Position numbers and translations under genes: made by a program. From NCBI GenBank assembly GCA_963793415.1, contig CAWCAC010000002.1:372001-436000 (forward strand): a DNA stretch of 64,000 bases, given 5' to 3'. Positions 8,417 to 15,076 of this stretch are shown in pieces (position 1 is the first letter of the stretch; the number at the start of each line of letters is the position of its first letter). A model generated the notes under the pieces. It was not told the origin of the DNA. It made no database searches and was given only the letters and a program-made list of their open reading frames with translations. The stretch is from CAXMST01 sp963793415. GTDB taxonomy: Bacteria > Actinomycetota > Thermoleophilia > Solirubrobacterales > 70-9.

Positions 8417-8904
8417 TCGCCGAGGAGCGGCGCGACGACGACCCGGCGATCGGGATCGTCGCCTTCGCTGTAGGTCTCGACGTCGCTGCGGTCCTTGAGG
8501 ACCTCGTGGACCATGCGCCGCTCGGAGGCGGACATCGGCTCGAGCCGCACCGCCTCGCCGTTGCGGGTAGCGCGTTCGGCCGCGATGTCGGCCTCCTCGG
8601 TGAGCAGGTCGCGGCGGCGCTCGCGGTAACCGGCCGCGTCGATCGTGACGCGCTTGCGGTCGGAATTGCCCTGAAAAGCCGCGCGGTAGCAGATCAGCTG
8701 CAGCGCGTCGAGCGTCTGTCCGCGCCTACCGATCAGGATCCCGAGGTCATCGCCGCCGTCGATCTCGGCCAGGATCTCCTCGTTGGTCTCGGTCACCTCG
8801 ACCTCGGCGTCGAGGTCGAGCTCGTCGAGGATACGGTCGAGGATCGCCGTGACGCGCTCGGAAGGAGCGTCCGGCTGCACGAATTCTGGGCTGTCGTCGC
8901 TCAT
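8413..8904 (-). CDS. jag: RNA-binding protein Jag/KhpB (KH + R3H)
   Basis: A 163-residue RNA-binding protein. The KH domain lies around residues 40-90, with the GILIGRRGQTLDALQ loop (GxxG class). The R3H domain lies around residues 95-160, containing R-x-x-x-H in ERRMVHEVLKD. The N-terminal Jag-N domain found in Firmicutes is absent, as is usual in Actinobacteria. In Gram-positives KhpB influences cell division and elongation through RNA binding. It sits between yidC and rsmG, with 4 bp to yidC and a 4-bp overlap with rsmG, in the standard order. Confidence 0.9.
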   Translation of the reverse strand: MSDDSPEFVQPDAPSERVTAILDRILDELDLDAEVEVTETNEEILAEIDGGDDLGILIGRRGQTLDALQLICYRAAFQGNSDRKRVTIDAAGYRERRRDLLTEEADIAAERATRNGEAVRLEPMSASERRMVHEVLKDRSDVETYSEGDDPDRRVVVAPLLGD

Positions 8905-8908
8905 CTTC

Positions 8909-9658
8909 CTACCGTCGCTTTCCGCTTCGCTTCTTCTTCTTCTTCGGGGGCGGGGGCGGGGGCTTGGCTGCCGCGACCTCCTCCGGGGTCTTCTTCTCAG
9001 GCGGCGGGATGAACTTCTGCACGACCTGCTGCTGCCCGAAGGTCCAGATGTTGGTCGTGATCCAGTAGATCGCGAGACCGGTCGGGAACGTGAAGACGAA
9101 GGGGGCGAAGGCGAAGGGAAGGCCGAAGACGATGAAGCGCTGCGGGCCCTCGAGCTGACCGCGGATCGACATCGCCAGGCCGGCGAGCAGCTGGGTGCCG
9201 ATGAAAAGGACGGTGAGGACGATCGCGATTGCAGTCGTCTCGGGGTCCTCCGTGATGTTGTCGATGATGTAGAAGCCGGTGTTGGGGCTGTTGTTGACGT
9301 CTTCCTTGAAGCTGTCGCTGTTGAGCATCGCGTAGAGGGCGAAGAAGACCGGCAACTGCAGCAGCAGCGGAAAGCAGGAGGCCAGGGGATTGATCTGGTT
9401 CTCCTGGTAGAACTTCATCATCTCCTGCTGCTGACGCTGCTTGTCGTCCTTGTACTTCGCCTGCAGCGCCTTCAGCTCCGGCTGCAGCTCCTGCAGCGCC
9501 CGCATCGAGCGGATCTGCTTGAGGGAAAGCGGCAGCAGCAGCAGCCTGATCGTGAAGGTGAGGGCGACGATCGACCAGCCCCAGTTGCCGAAGATGTCGT
9601 AGAAGAAGACGACGATCGCTTCGGGGATGTCGGTGAATATGGAGGCCAGTTGCAGCAT
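8909..9658 (-). CDS. yidC: Membrane protein insertase YidC/Oxa1
   Basis: A 249-residue insertase that places proteins in the cytoplasmic membrane with or without SecYEG. Transmembrane segments lie near residues 22-46, 98-115, 140-165 and 180-205. Between the first two is the cytosolic hairpin (SLKQIRSMRALQELQPELKALQ), which includes the conserved Arg. The C-terminus ends in a proline/lysine-rich tail (about 30 residues with KKKKK and RSGKRR), which in homologues contacts the ribosome. No lipoprotein Cys is visible. The ATG at 9658 shares one base with the yidD stop, so the genes are coupled. Confidence 0.95.
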   Translation of the reverse strand: MLQLASIFTDIPEAIVVFFYDIFGNWGWSIVALTFTIRLLLLPLSLKQIRSMRALQELQPELKALQAKYKDDKQRQQQEMMKFYQENQINPLASCFPLLLQLPVFFALYAMLNSDSFKEDVNNSPNTGFYIIDNITEDPETTAIAIVLTVLFIGTQLLAGLAMSIRGQLEGPQRFIVFGLPFAFAPFVFTFPTGLAIYWITTNIWTFGQQQVVQKFIPPPEKKTPEEVAAAKPPPPPPKKKKKRSGKRR

Positions 9659-10041
9659 CAGTGTGGGTGCCCTGCGGGTCCCGCCGGGACCTGATCAGGG
9701 GTGGTCGAGCGGAAGAGCCTACGGTTATCTAGCGGATCGAGCCCTCCGGGGCTCCACGGGTTGCAGCGCAAGACCCTCCAGCCGGCCACGATCGGGCCCT
9801 TGAGAGGGCCGAGCTCGCGGACCGCTTGCTCGGCGTAGGTCGAACAACTCGGGTAGTAACGACAACGGGGCGGGAGGGCCGGCGATACCCAGCGGCTGTA
9901 GATCCGAAGCGGGAGCAACAGCAGCGCGATCAGCGCCCGGGTGAAAGGGTTGCGGCGGGGAATCGCAGGCGTTTCACGTGAAACGCCTGCGGACCCAGGC
10001 GCGGGCTTCGTTTCACGTGAAACGGGGGCAGCCGGGCTCAT
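9658..10041 (-). CDS. yidD: Membrane protein insertion efficiency factor YidD
   Basis: A 127-residue homologue of the small YidD protein, which aids YidC-dependent insertion. The conserved core covers residues 30-110: RALIALLLLPLRIYSRWVSPALPPRCRYYPSCSTYAEQAV contains the R-Y-x-P-S-C-S-x-Y signature, and GPIVAGWRVLRCNPWSPGGLDP follows. The N-terminal 30 residues are unusual: they contain two VSRET repeats, and each is the translation of a parS site in the DNA (9971-9984 and 10010-10023). The extension therefore looks shaped by the DNA element rather than by protein function. It shares single-base overlaps with both rnpA and yidC. Confidence 0.92.
   Translation of the reverse strand: MSPAAPVSRETKPAPGSAGVSRETPAIPRRNPFTRALIALLLLPLRIYSRWVSPALPPRCRYYPSCSTYAEQAVRELGPLKGPIVAGWRVLRCNPWSPGGLDPLDNRRLFRSTTPDQVPAGPAGHPH
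9965..9990. promoter_or_regulatory. parS site 1 (within yidD), extended palindrome
   Basis: The core GTTTCACGTGAAAC at 9971-9984 is the canonical chromosomal parS centromere sequence bound by ParB. Symmetry extends without mismatch by six more bases on each side (GCAGGC and GCCTGC), giving a perfect 26-bp palindrome. It lies inside the yidD reading frame, about 3 kb from parB and about 2.2 kb from the dnaA/dnaN junction, as expected for an origin-proximal ParB loading site. Confidence 0.93.
10009..10024. promoter_or_regulatory. parS site 2 (within yidD)
   Basis: A second canonical parS core, GTTTCACGTGAAAC at 10010-10023, is flanked by one further symmetrical base pair (C/G). It starts 39 bp downstream of the first core in the same yidD frame and, like it, encodes a VSRET peptide. 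Paired sites a few tens of bp apart would allow cooperative ParB loading. Confidence 0.93.
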
Positions 10042-10445
10042 CAGCCCTGCTCCGGCGGCTGCTCGCCGGCGCCGGACTCGCCCTCATCGAGCAGCGAGGC
10101 GATCGAGTCGCGCAGACCGGCCATGCCCTCCCGCTCGACCAGGTCGGCGACGCCGGCTCGACCAACGATCACGAAGTCGTGCCTGGGAGGCAGCCGATCG
10201 CCGAGCTCCCAAAACGCCTCCCGCATCGTCCGCTTGACCTTGTTGCGATCGACCGCACCGCCGACCTTGCGGCCGACGGAGACACCGAGGCGCACGTCCT
10301 CGTCACCCTCCTCGGGCGAGCGTGGGAACGCGTAGAGGACGACGTAGCGGTTCGCTTGAGACCGACCGTCGCGGTAGGCGCGATCGAAGTCGCCGCTGCG
10401 AGAGAGGCGGCCCCGCTTGCGTCCCTCCCGTCCCGAGTCGGCCAT
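10041..10445 (-). CDS. rnpA: Ribonuclease P protein component RnpA
   Basis: A 134-residue protein subunit of RNase P, which matures tRNA 5' ends. The family signature is in RLGVSVGRKVGGAVDRNKVKRTMREAFW, containing the RNR-like basic motif (here DRNKVKR). The N-terminal RLSRSGDFDRAYRDGRS matches the usual start. The C-terminal 15 residues are acidic and variable. It begins 11 bp after rpmH and shares one base with the yidD start, the canonical rpmH-rnpA-yidD arrangement. Confidence 0.95.
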   Translation of the reverse strand: MADSGREGRKRGRLSRSGDFDRAYRDGRSQANRYVVLYAFPRSPEEGDEDVRLGVSVGRKVGGAVDRNKVKRTMREAFWELGDRLPPRHDFVIVGRAGVADLVEREGMAGLRDSIASLLDEGESGAGEQPPEQG

Positions 10446-10456
10446 CGAGGAGCCGA

Positions 10457-10591
10457 TCAGACGGTCAGGCGCTTGCGACCCTTGCGGCGGCGGCGGCGCA
10501 TGACCTCTCGGCCGTGACGCGTCCGCATCCGGGATCGGAAGCCGTGAGCGCGTGCGCGCTTTCTCTTCTTGGGCTGCCAGGTGCGCTTCAT
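10457..10591 (-). CDS. rpmH: 50S ribosomal protein L34
   Basis: A 44-residue, highly basic ribosomal protein: it begins MKRTWQPKKRKRARAHGF and ends with an Arg/Lys cluster and LTV. Sequence and length match L34 almost end to end. The start ATG 10591 has an AGGA motif 9 bases upstream. It leads the minus-strand operon rpmH-rnpA-yidD-yidC-jag-rsmG and is transcribed divergently from dnaA. Confidence 0.96.
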   Translation of the reverse strand: MKRTWQPKKRKRARAHGFRSRMRTRHGREVMRRRRRKGRKRLTV

Positions 10592-10644
10592 CTCAGAAAG
10601 TCCTAAGGGTGTCTAGAGGGACCGGGGGTGCCGGTGGGCGGCGC

Positions 10645-10672
10645 AGTATACGCACACCCGGCCTGCTTTCAA
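10645..10672 (-). promoter_or_regulatory. Likely rpmH operon promoter
   Basis: On the minus strand TTGAAA (10667-10672) and TATACT (10645-10650) are separated by 16 bp, close to a consensus housekeeping-sigma promoter. Start of transcription would fall near 10638, giving a leader of about 45 nt before the rpmH ATG. Confidence 0.65.
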
Positions 10673-10791
10673 CGCGATTTGCGAGGTTGCCGCCGGCCGC
10701 CGGCCGGACGCCACCTATGATCGCCAACTGGCCCGCTCCGGGCACGCGCCGGCCCCTGTCGTCGCGCCAAACCGCAACGCGGAAAGCAAGC

Positions 10792-12147
10792 TTGCAGCAG
10801 AAGAGCAACGAGTTGTCAGCGATCTGGGACGGGGTCCGCGAGGAGCTGCGCACGAAGGTGCCTCCCTCCGCGTTCGACAACTGGCTCGAGCCCCTGCAGG
10901 CGGTCGGAGTGCAGGGGACCCGCTTGTACGTAGAGGGGCCGGACCGGGTTCGCGACTGGTTCGAGCGCCGCTACGAGTCGCTCGCCGTCGCTGCCTTGCG
11001 CAAACGTGTTCCGGCAATCACCGAGATCGTCTTTGCCGAGGCCGGCACGATGCCGACCAGCCCGGCCGGCGCTCCAGCCAACGCGATCCCGGCGGCGCTC
11101 GAGCGCGACCTCGACTTCGACCGCTTCGTGATCGGCGGCGGCAACCGCTTCGCCCACTCCGCCGCACTTGCCGTCGCCGAGCTACCCGGCGAGGCCTACA
11201 ACCCGCTCTTCATCTACGGCGACCCGGGCCTCGGCAAGACCCATCTGCTCGTCTCGATCGCCAACTATCTACAGCGCCGGCGCCCGGACATGACCGTCGT
11301 CTACACGACCGCCGAGCGCTTCACCTCCGAGTTTGTCGGCTCGCTACGGGGAGAAGGCCGTGCCGCGCAGCGCTTCAAGCAGCGCTACCGCAGCGTCGGC
11401 GCCCTGCTGATCGACGACATCCAGTTCCTCGAGGACAAACCGCGGACCGAGGATGAGTTCTTCCACACGTTCAACGAGCTCTACGCCGCCGGCAGCCAGA
11501 TCGTGCTCTCCAGCGATCGCCCTCCCGAGGCGATGGAGCGGCTCACGGAGCGGCTCCGCGACCGCTTCGCCTGGGGCCTGACCGTGCGGGTCCAGCAGCC
11601 CGACCTGGCGACCCGGATCGTGCTGTTGCGCCGGCTCGCAACCGAGCGCGCGATCGCCGTCCCCGACATCGACGTCCTGAGCGAGATCGCCCGGTCCGTC
11701 CCCGCCAACCTGCGCCGGCTCGAGGGCGCCCTGACCCGGGTAGCCGCCTTCTCCTCACTCCTCGGCGAGGCTCCCTCGGCCGAGATCGTCGAGCGTGCCC
11801 TGTCCGACGAAGAGGCCGGCCCGAGCGGCCCGCCCAGCGCCAGGCCACAGCCGTCGATCGACGAGATCCAGACCGCGACCTGCGACGTGCTCCGCGTTTC
11901 CCGCGCAGACCTCGCCTCGCCCCGCCGCGCAACCAACGTCGTCCGCGCCCGACAACTGGCCATCTACGTCTCCCGGACCTCGACCTCCGCTTCGCTCGCC
12001 GAGATCGCCCGCGCCTTCGGCCGCGACCACTCGACCGTGCTGCACTCGATCCGAACAGTCGAGAAGCGGCTCGAACCGGGCTCCGATGTCCACAGGGCGC
12101 TCGAAGCTATCCACGAGCGTCTCCACATCCGACCGGGACCGGCGTGA
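10792..12147 (+). CDS. dnaA: Chromosomal replication initiator DnaA
   Basis: A 451-residue AAA+ initiator that binds DnaA boxes and melts the origin. Domain I begins at ELSAIWDGVREELRTKVPPSAFDNWL. The AAA+ domain has Walker A GDPGLGKTHLL and Walker B ALLIDDIQFLE, with sensor/box VII residues in RLRDRFAWGL. Domain IV carries the DnaA signature ARAFGRDHSTVLHSIRTVEK, preceded by RATNVVRARQLAIYVSR. TTG 10792 is preferred because GGAAAG lies 6 bases upstream and the protein starts just before domain I. The alternative ATG 10717 would add 25 residues without homology. The linker between domains I and III is very short. Confidence 0.95.
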   Translation: MQQKSNELSAIWDGVREELRTKVPPSAFDNWLEPLQAVGVQGTRLYVEGPDRVRDWFERRYESLAVAALRKRVPAITEIVFAEAGTMPTSPAGAPANAIPAALERDLDFDRFVIGGGNRFAHSAALAVAELPGEAYNPLFIYGDPGLGKTHLLVSIANYLQRRRPDMTVVYTTAERFTSEFVGSLRGEGRAAQRFKQRYRSVGALLIDDIQFLEDKPRTEDEFFHTFNELYAAGSQIVLSSDRPPEAMERLTERLRDRFAWGLTVRVQQPDLATRIVLLRRLATERAIAVPDIDVLSEIARSVPANLRRLEGALTRVAAFSSLLGEAPSAEIVERALSDEEAGPSGPPSARPQPSIDEIQTATCDVLRVSRADLASPRRATNVVRARQLAIYVSRTSTSASLAEIARAFGRDHSTVLHSIRTVEKRLEPGSDVHRALEAIHERLHIRPGPA

Positions 12148-12289
12148 CCCGCTCGGCCTCCCACAGTCGGCGGCGCTTGTCCACACCGTTTTCCACCGAC
12201 CGAACCCCTTTGCTCAAGCGAGATCCGACGCTTTTGCAAGTGTTACCCCCTTACTTACATCAACTCAGAACACGGGAAGAGGAATCAGA
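12086..12289. other. Candidate oriC: DnaA-box cluster at the dnaA/dnaN junction
   Basis: The 142-bp dnaA-dnaN gap and the last 60 bp of dnaA hold several DnaA-box-like 9-mers in the same orientation: ATGTCCACA (12086), CTATCCACG (12107), GTCTCCACA (12119), TTGTCCACA (12177, the best match to the actinobacterial consensus) and TTTTCCACC (12189). Next to them, 12205-12272 is clearly AT-richer than its surroundings (CTTTTGCAAG, TTACTTACATCAAC) and could be the unwinding element. Gene context (dnaA, dnaN, recF, gyrB, parAB, parS) supports an origin here. The region is short compared with known actinobacterial oriC, and no experiment supports it. Confidence 0.6.
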
Positions 12290-13396
12290 ATGAAGATCAC
12301 CGCCGATCGCGATCCACTGATCGACGCACTCCAGGCGGCAGCCCGAGCGCTCTCCACGCGCTCGACCCTGCCCTCGCTCGGCGGCATCCTGATCTCGGCC
12401 GAAGGCGGCGTCGCGACTGCGCGTGCCACCGACATGGAGCTCGGCCTCGCCGTGCGCCTCGACGCCCAGGTCGAGGGCGATGGCGCGATCCTGCTGCCGG
12501 GTCGGCTGGTGACCGACGTGGCGAGAGCGCTGCCGCCGGGCCAGGTCACGATTGCCGAGCGAAGCGCCGAGAAGGACGTCGAGCTCGACGCGGGCTCGGC
12601 CCGCTTCCACCTCCGTGTCCTGCCGAGCGAGGACTTCCCGCGCCTGCCGGCCTTCGAGGGCGAGCCGATCAAGATGCCGGCGGCGGCGCTGGCGGAGACG
12701 ATCGACCGGGTCGCGCGTGCCGCCTCGCGTGACGAGGTGCGGCCGATCCTGACCGGAATCCTGGTCAGCGTCGAGGGCACGACTCTGACGATGGTCGCGA
12801 CGGACTCCTACCGGCTCTCGGTCAAGCACACGCAGCTCGACTCGGCGCCCGGAACCCAGCTGGAGGCGAACGTGCCCGCCCGGGCGATGCGCGAGCTCGC
12901 CCGGATCGTCGCCCAGACCGGCGTCGAGGAGGTCGAGATCTCGATGCCCGGCAACCAGATCATCTTCCGCGCCGGTCCCTACCTGCTCTCCTCACGTCTG
13001 ATCGATGGCCAGTTCCCGAGCTACCGACAGCTACTTCCCGATGCTTTCGACCACGAGGTGCGGTTGCCGAAGTCGGAGTTGCTCGGCGTCACCAAGCGGA
13101 TCCGGCACCTGGCCCAGCGCAACGCGCCACTGCGGCTCGGATTCGCGACCGGCGAACTGACCGTCTCCGCGGAGACGCCCGAGATCGGCGATGCGAGCGA
13201 GTCGATGCCGTGCTCGTTCGAGGGGGATGAGCTCGTGATCGCCTTCAACCCACAGTTCTTCATCGAGGGGATCGAGAGCATCGAGACCGAAGAGGTCCTG
13301 CTTCGCCTCACTTCGCCGTTGCGGCCGGGACTCCTGCAGCAGGCCGGCGACGAGGACTTCAGCTACCTGGTGATGCCGATCCGGCTCAACGTCTAG
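12290..13396 (+). CDS. dnaN: DNA polymerase III sliding clamp (beta subunit)
   Basis: A 368-residue DNA clamp that forms a ring around DNA and tethers polymerase III. Three repeated clamp domains are visible: MKITADRDPLIDALQAAARALSTRSTLP opens domain 1, SEDFPRLPAFEGEPIKMPAAAL opens domain 2, and domain 3 ends with the conserved C-terminus YLVMPIRLNV. ATG 12290 has GAAGAGG about 8 bases upstream; the open frame continues far upstream through the dnaA 3' end but is not protein-like. The gene follows the candidate origin, as is usual. Confidence 0.96.
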   Translation: MKITADRDPLIDALQAAARALSTRSTLPSLGGILISAEGGVATARATDMELGLAVRLDAQVEGDGAILLPGRLVTDVARALPPGQVTIAERSAEKDVELDAGSARFHLRVLPSEDFPRLPAFEGEPIKMPAAALAETIDRVARAASRDEVRPILTGILVSVEGTTLTMVATDSYRLSVKHTQLDSAPGTQLEANVPARAMRELARIVAQTGVEEVEISMPGNQIIFRAGPYLLSSRLIDGQFPSYRQLLPDAFDHEVRLPKSELLGVTKRIRHLAQRNAPLRLGFATGELTVSAETPEIGDASESMPCSFEGDELVIAFNPQFFIEGIESIETEEVLLRLTSPLRPGLLQQAGDEDFSYLVMPIRLNV

Positions 13397-13427
13397 CGGG
13401 CGCCGAGGGCCGGGCGCTGATGCCGGA

Positions 13428-14525
13428 GTGATCGCCGAACGGCTCAGCACCCGCGCGTTCCGCAACCTCGCTGACGCCGAGATCGGGCTCGGCGCGGGCC
13501 TGACCGTGATCGCGGGCCCGAACGGCGCCGGTAAGACGAACGCGCTCGAGGCGCTCTACTTCGCGCTCACGGGACGCTCCTGCCGGACCAGGCGGGAGCG
13601 GGAGATGATCGCCTTCGGCGCGCCCCTCTGCCGGGCCGAAGCATCGCTGGTTCCCGAGCCCGGCGAGGATGCAGATTCGATCACGATGCTGGCGACGGTC
13701 TCGACGACCGAGGGCAGACGGCGCCGGGTCGACGGTCGCGACGCGGATCCGAGCGACGACCGCCGGCGACCCGCGGTCAGTGTCTTCATGCCGGACCGGC
13801 TGGCGCTGGTCAAGGGCGGCCCGGCGCCGCGGCGCGCGCACGTCGATCGTCTCGCCGCCGCGCTGTGGCCGGCCCGCGCCGGGCTCGTCGCCGGCTACTC
13901 GAAAGCGCTCGCCCAGCGCAACGCCCTGATCGCCCGGATCCGGCGCGGGGGAGGGGCGAGTCAGCTCGAGGCCTGGGACCACGAGCTGGCAGCGCGGGCC
14001 GTTCCGCTCGTCGAGACCCGCGCCCTGGCTGCCGCCGAGCTCTCGGGTCCGTTCGCCGAGACCGCGGAGGCGCTCGGTCTCGAGGGCGGCGCCGAGCTCA
14101 GTTACCGGCCGGCGACCGCCGAGCTCGACGAGCCCGGCATCGTCGCCGAGCTCGCCGGCCGCCGGCAGGCGGACGTCGATCGCGGCTACACGCTCTGGGG
14201 GCCGCACCGGGACGAGATCGAGTTGCGGTGGGGAGGACGGGCGTTGCGGCGCTATGGCTCGCAGGGCCAGCAGCGGCTGGCGCTGCTGGCGCTGCTGTTC
14301 GCCGAGCGCGAGGCGCTGCGGGCCTCGCGCCGTACGCTTCCGCTGATGCTTCTCGACGACGTGATGAGCGAGCTCGACCCCGGCCGCCGCGGTCGCCTCG
14401 TCGAGACGATCGCCGCCGGCGGCCAGGTCCTGATCACCTCGACCGAGCCCGAGCACGTGCCCGACGTCTGCCCGCGAACGCTGCTGACGGCCGCCGACGG
14501 GCGTATCGCCGAGCCCGGGACCTGA
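13428..14525 (+). CDS. recF: DNA replication and repair protein RecF
   Basis: A 365-residue SMC-like ATPase that helps RecOR load RecA at gaps. Walker A is IAGPNGAGKTNALEALYFAL near the N-terminus, followed by the RecF-typical TGRSCRTRREREMI. The ABC signature is YGSQGQQRLALLAL, and Walker B is LPLMLLDDVMSELDPGRR. The start is GTG 13428, 31 bp after dnaN. Order dnaN-recF-dciA-gyrB matches other actinobacterial origins. Confidence 0.95.
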   Translation: MIAERLSTRAFRNLADAEIGLGAGLTVIAGPNGAGKTNALEALYFALTGRSCRTRREREMIAFGAPLCRAEASLVPEPGEDADSITMLATVSTTEGRRRRVDGRDADPSDDRRRPAVSVFMPDRLALVKGGPAPRRAHVDRLAAALWPARAGLVAGYSKALAQRNALIARIRRGGGASQLEAWDHELAARAVPLVETRALAAAELSGPFAETAEALGLEGGAELSYRPATAELDEPGIVAELAGRRQADVDRGYTLWGPHRDEIELRWGGRALRRYGSQGQQRLALLALLFAEREALRASRRTLPLMLLDDVMSELDPGRRGRLVETIAAGGQVLITSTEPEHVPDVCPRTLLTAADGRIAEPGT

Positions 14526-14528
14526 GCG

Positions 14529-14843
14529 ATGGCAGAGGAACGTCGTCGCAGCCCGCGCCCGCTTGGCGACTCGCTCGCCCGGGTGCTCGCCAAGTCCGCG
14601 CCACAGACCCTGCTCGCCGATGTCCAGGCCGCCTGGCCGGAGGCGTGCGGGGCGACGATCGCCGGCAACTCCGAGCCGGTCGCGGAACGCTCAGGAACGG
14701 TCACGATCGCGTGCCGGACCGGAGCCTGGGCACAGGAACTGGAGCTGATGCAGGAGACGCTGCTGAGCCGGCTCGAGGGGGTTATGGGGGAGGGCCGGCT
14801 CGAGGGTTTGCGCTTCACTGCGGACCTCAGTCGCCACCGCTGA
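14529..14843 (+). CDS. DciA-like protein (DUF721)
   Basis: A 104-residue protein of the DUF721/DciA family. DciA is the predecessor-type helicase operator that loads DnaB in bacteria lacking DnaC or DnaI. The conserved segment is LADVQAAWPEACGATIAGNSEPVAERSGTVTIACRTGAWAQELELM, containing the W-x-x-V/A-x-G and W-A-x-E-L motifs. It starts 3 bp after recF and ends about 100 bp before the gyrB promoter-like element. Its place between recF and gyrB is the standard actinobacterial position. Confidence 0.88.
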   Translation: MAEERRRSPRPLGDSLARVLAKSAPQTLLADVQAAWPEACGATIAGNSEPVAERSGTVTIACRTGAWAQELELMQETLLSRLEGVMGEGRLEGLRFTADLSRHR

Positions 14844-14919
14844 ACGACCGCATCCGACGGGAGACTGAAAAGTACGTGATTTGCAGGGCTTTTCTGTCGG
14901 CTAGGTGACCCTGCGCGCG

Positions 14920-14948
14920 CCTCTTGCGCGGGCTGCTTCCGTTATACT
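14920..14948 (+). promoter_or_regulatory. Likely gyrB promoter
   Basis: A strong -10 element, TATACT, lies at 14943-14948. The -35 is poor: CCTCTT at 17-bp spacing, or TTGCGC only 13 bp away. A GC-rich, weak -35 next to a good -10 is compatible with a supercoiling-sensitive gyrase promoter, but that is inference. It is followed at once by a long hairpin in the leader. Confidence 0.5.
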
Positions 14949-14968
14949 TATGACAACCTGCATTTCCT

Positions 14969-15017
14969 GCCCCGCACTGCTGGGTCAGGGCGCTCTCGCC
15001 CGATCCAACTGCGGGGC
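14969..15017 (+). promoter_or_regulatory. Long nested hairpin in the gyrB leader
   Basis: The outer stem GCCCCGCA (14969-14976) pairs with TGCGGGGC (15010-15017). Inside it GGGTC pairs with GATCC (one G-U), and GGGCG pairs with CGCCC around loop CTCT. The structure begins only about 15 nt after the predicted transcription start and ends 59 nt before the gyrB ATG. No T-run follows, so it is more likely a 5'-UTR stability or regulatory fold than a terminator. Confidence 0.55.
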
Positions 15018-15076
15018 TTCCTGTGAGCGGGTGCCGCCGGGCAGGGCGGGATGATTCATCTACGAGAAAGGACTCG

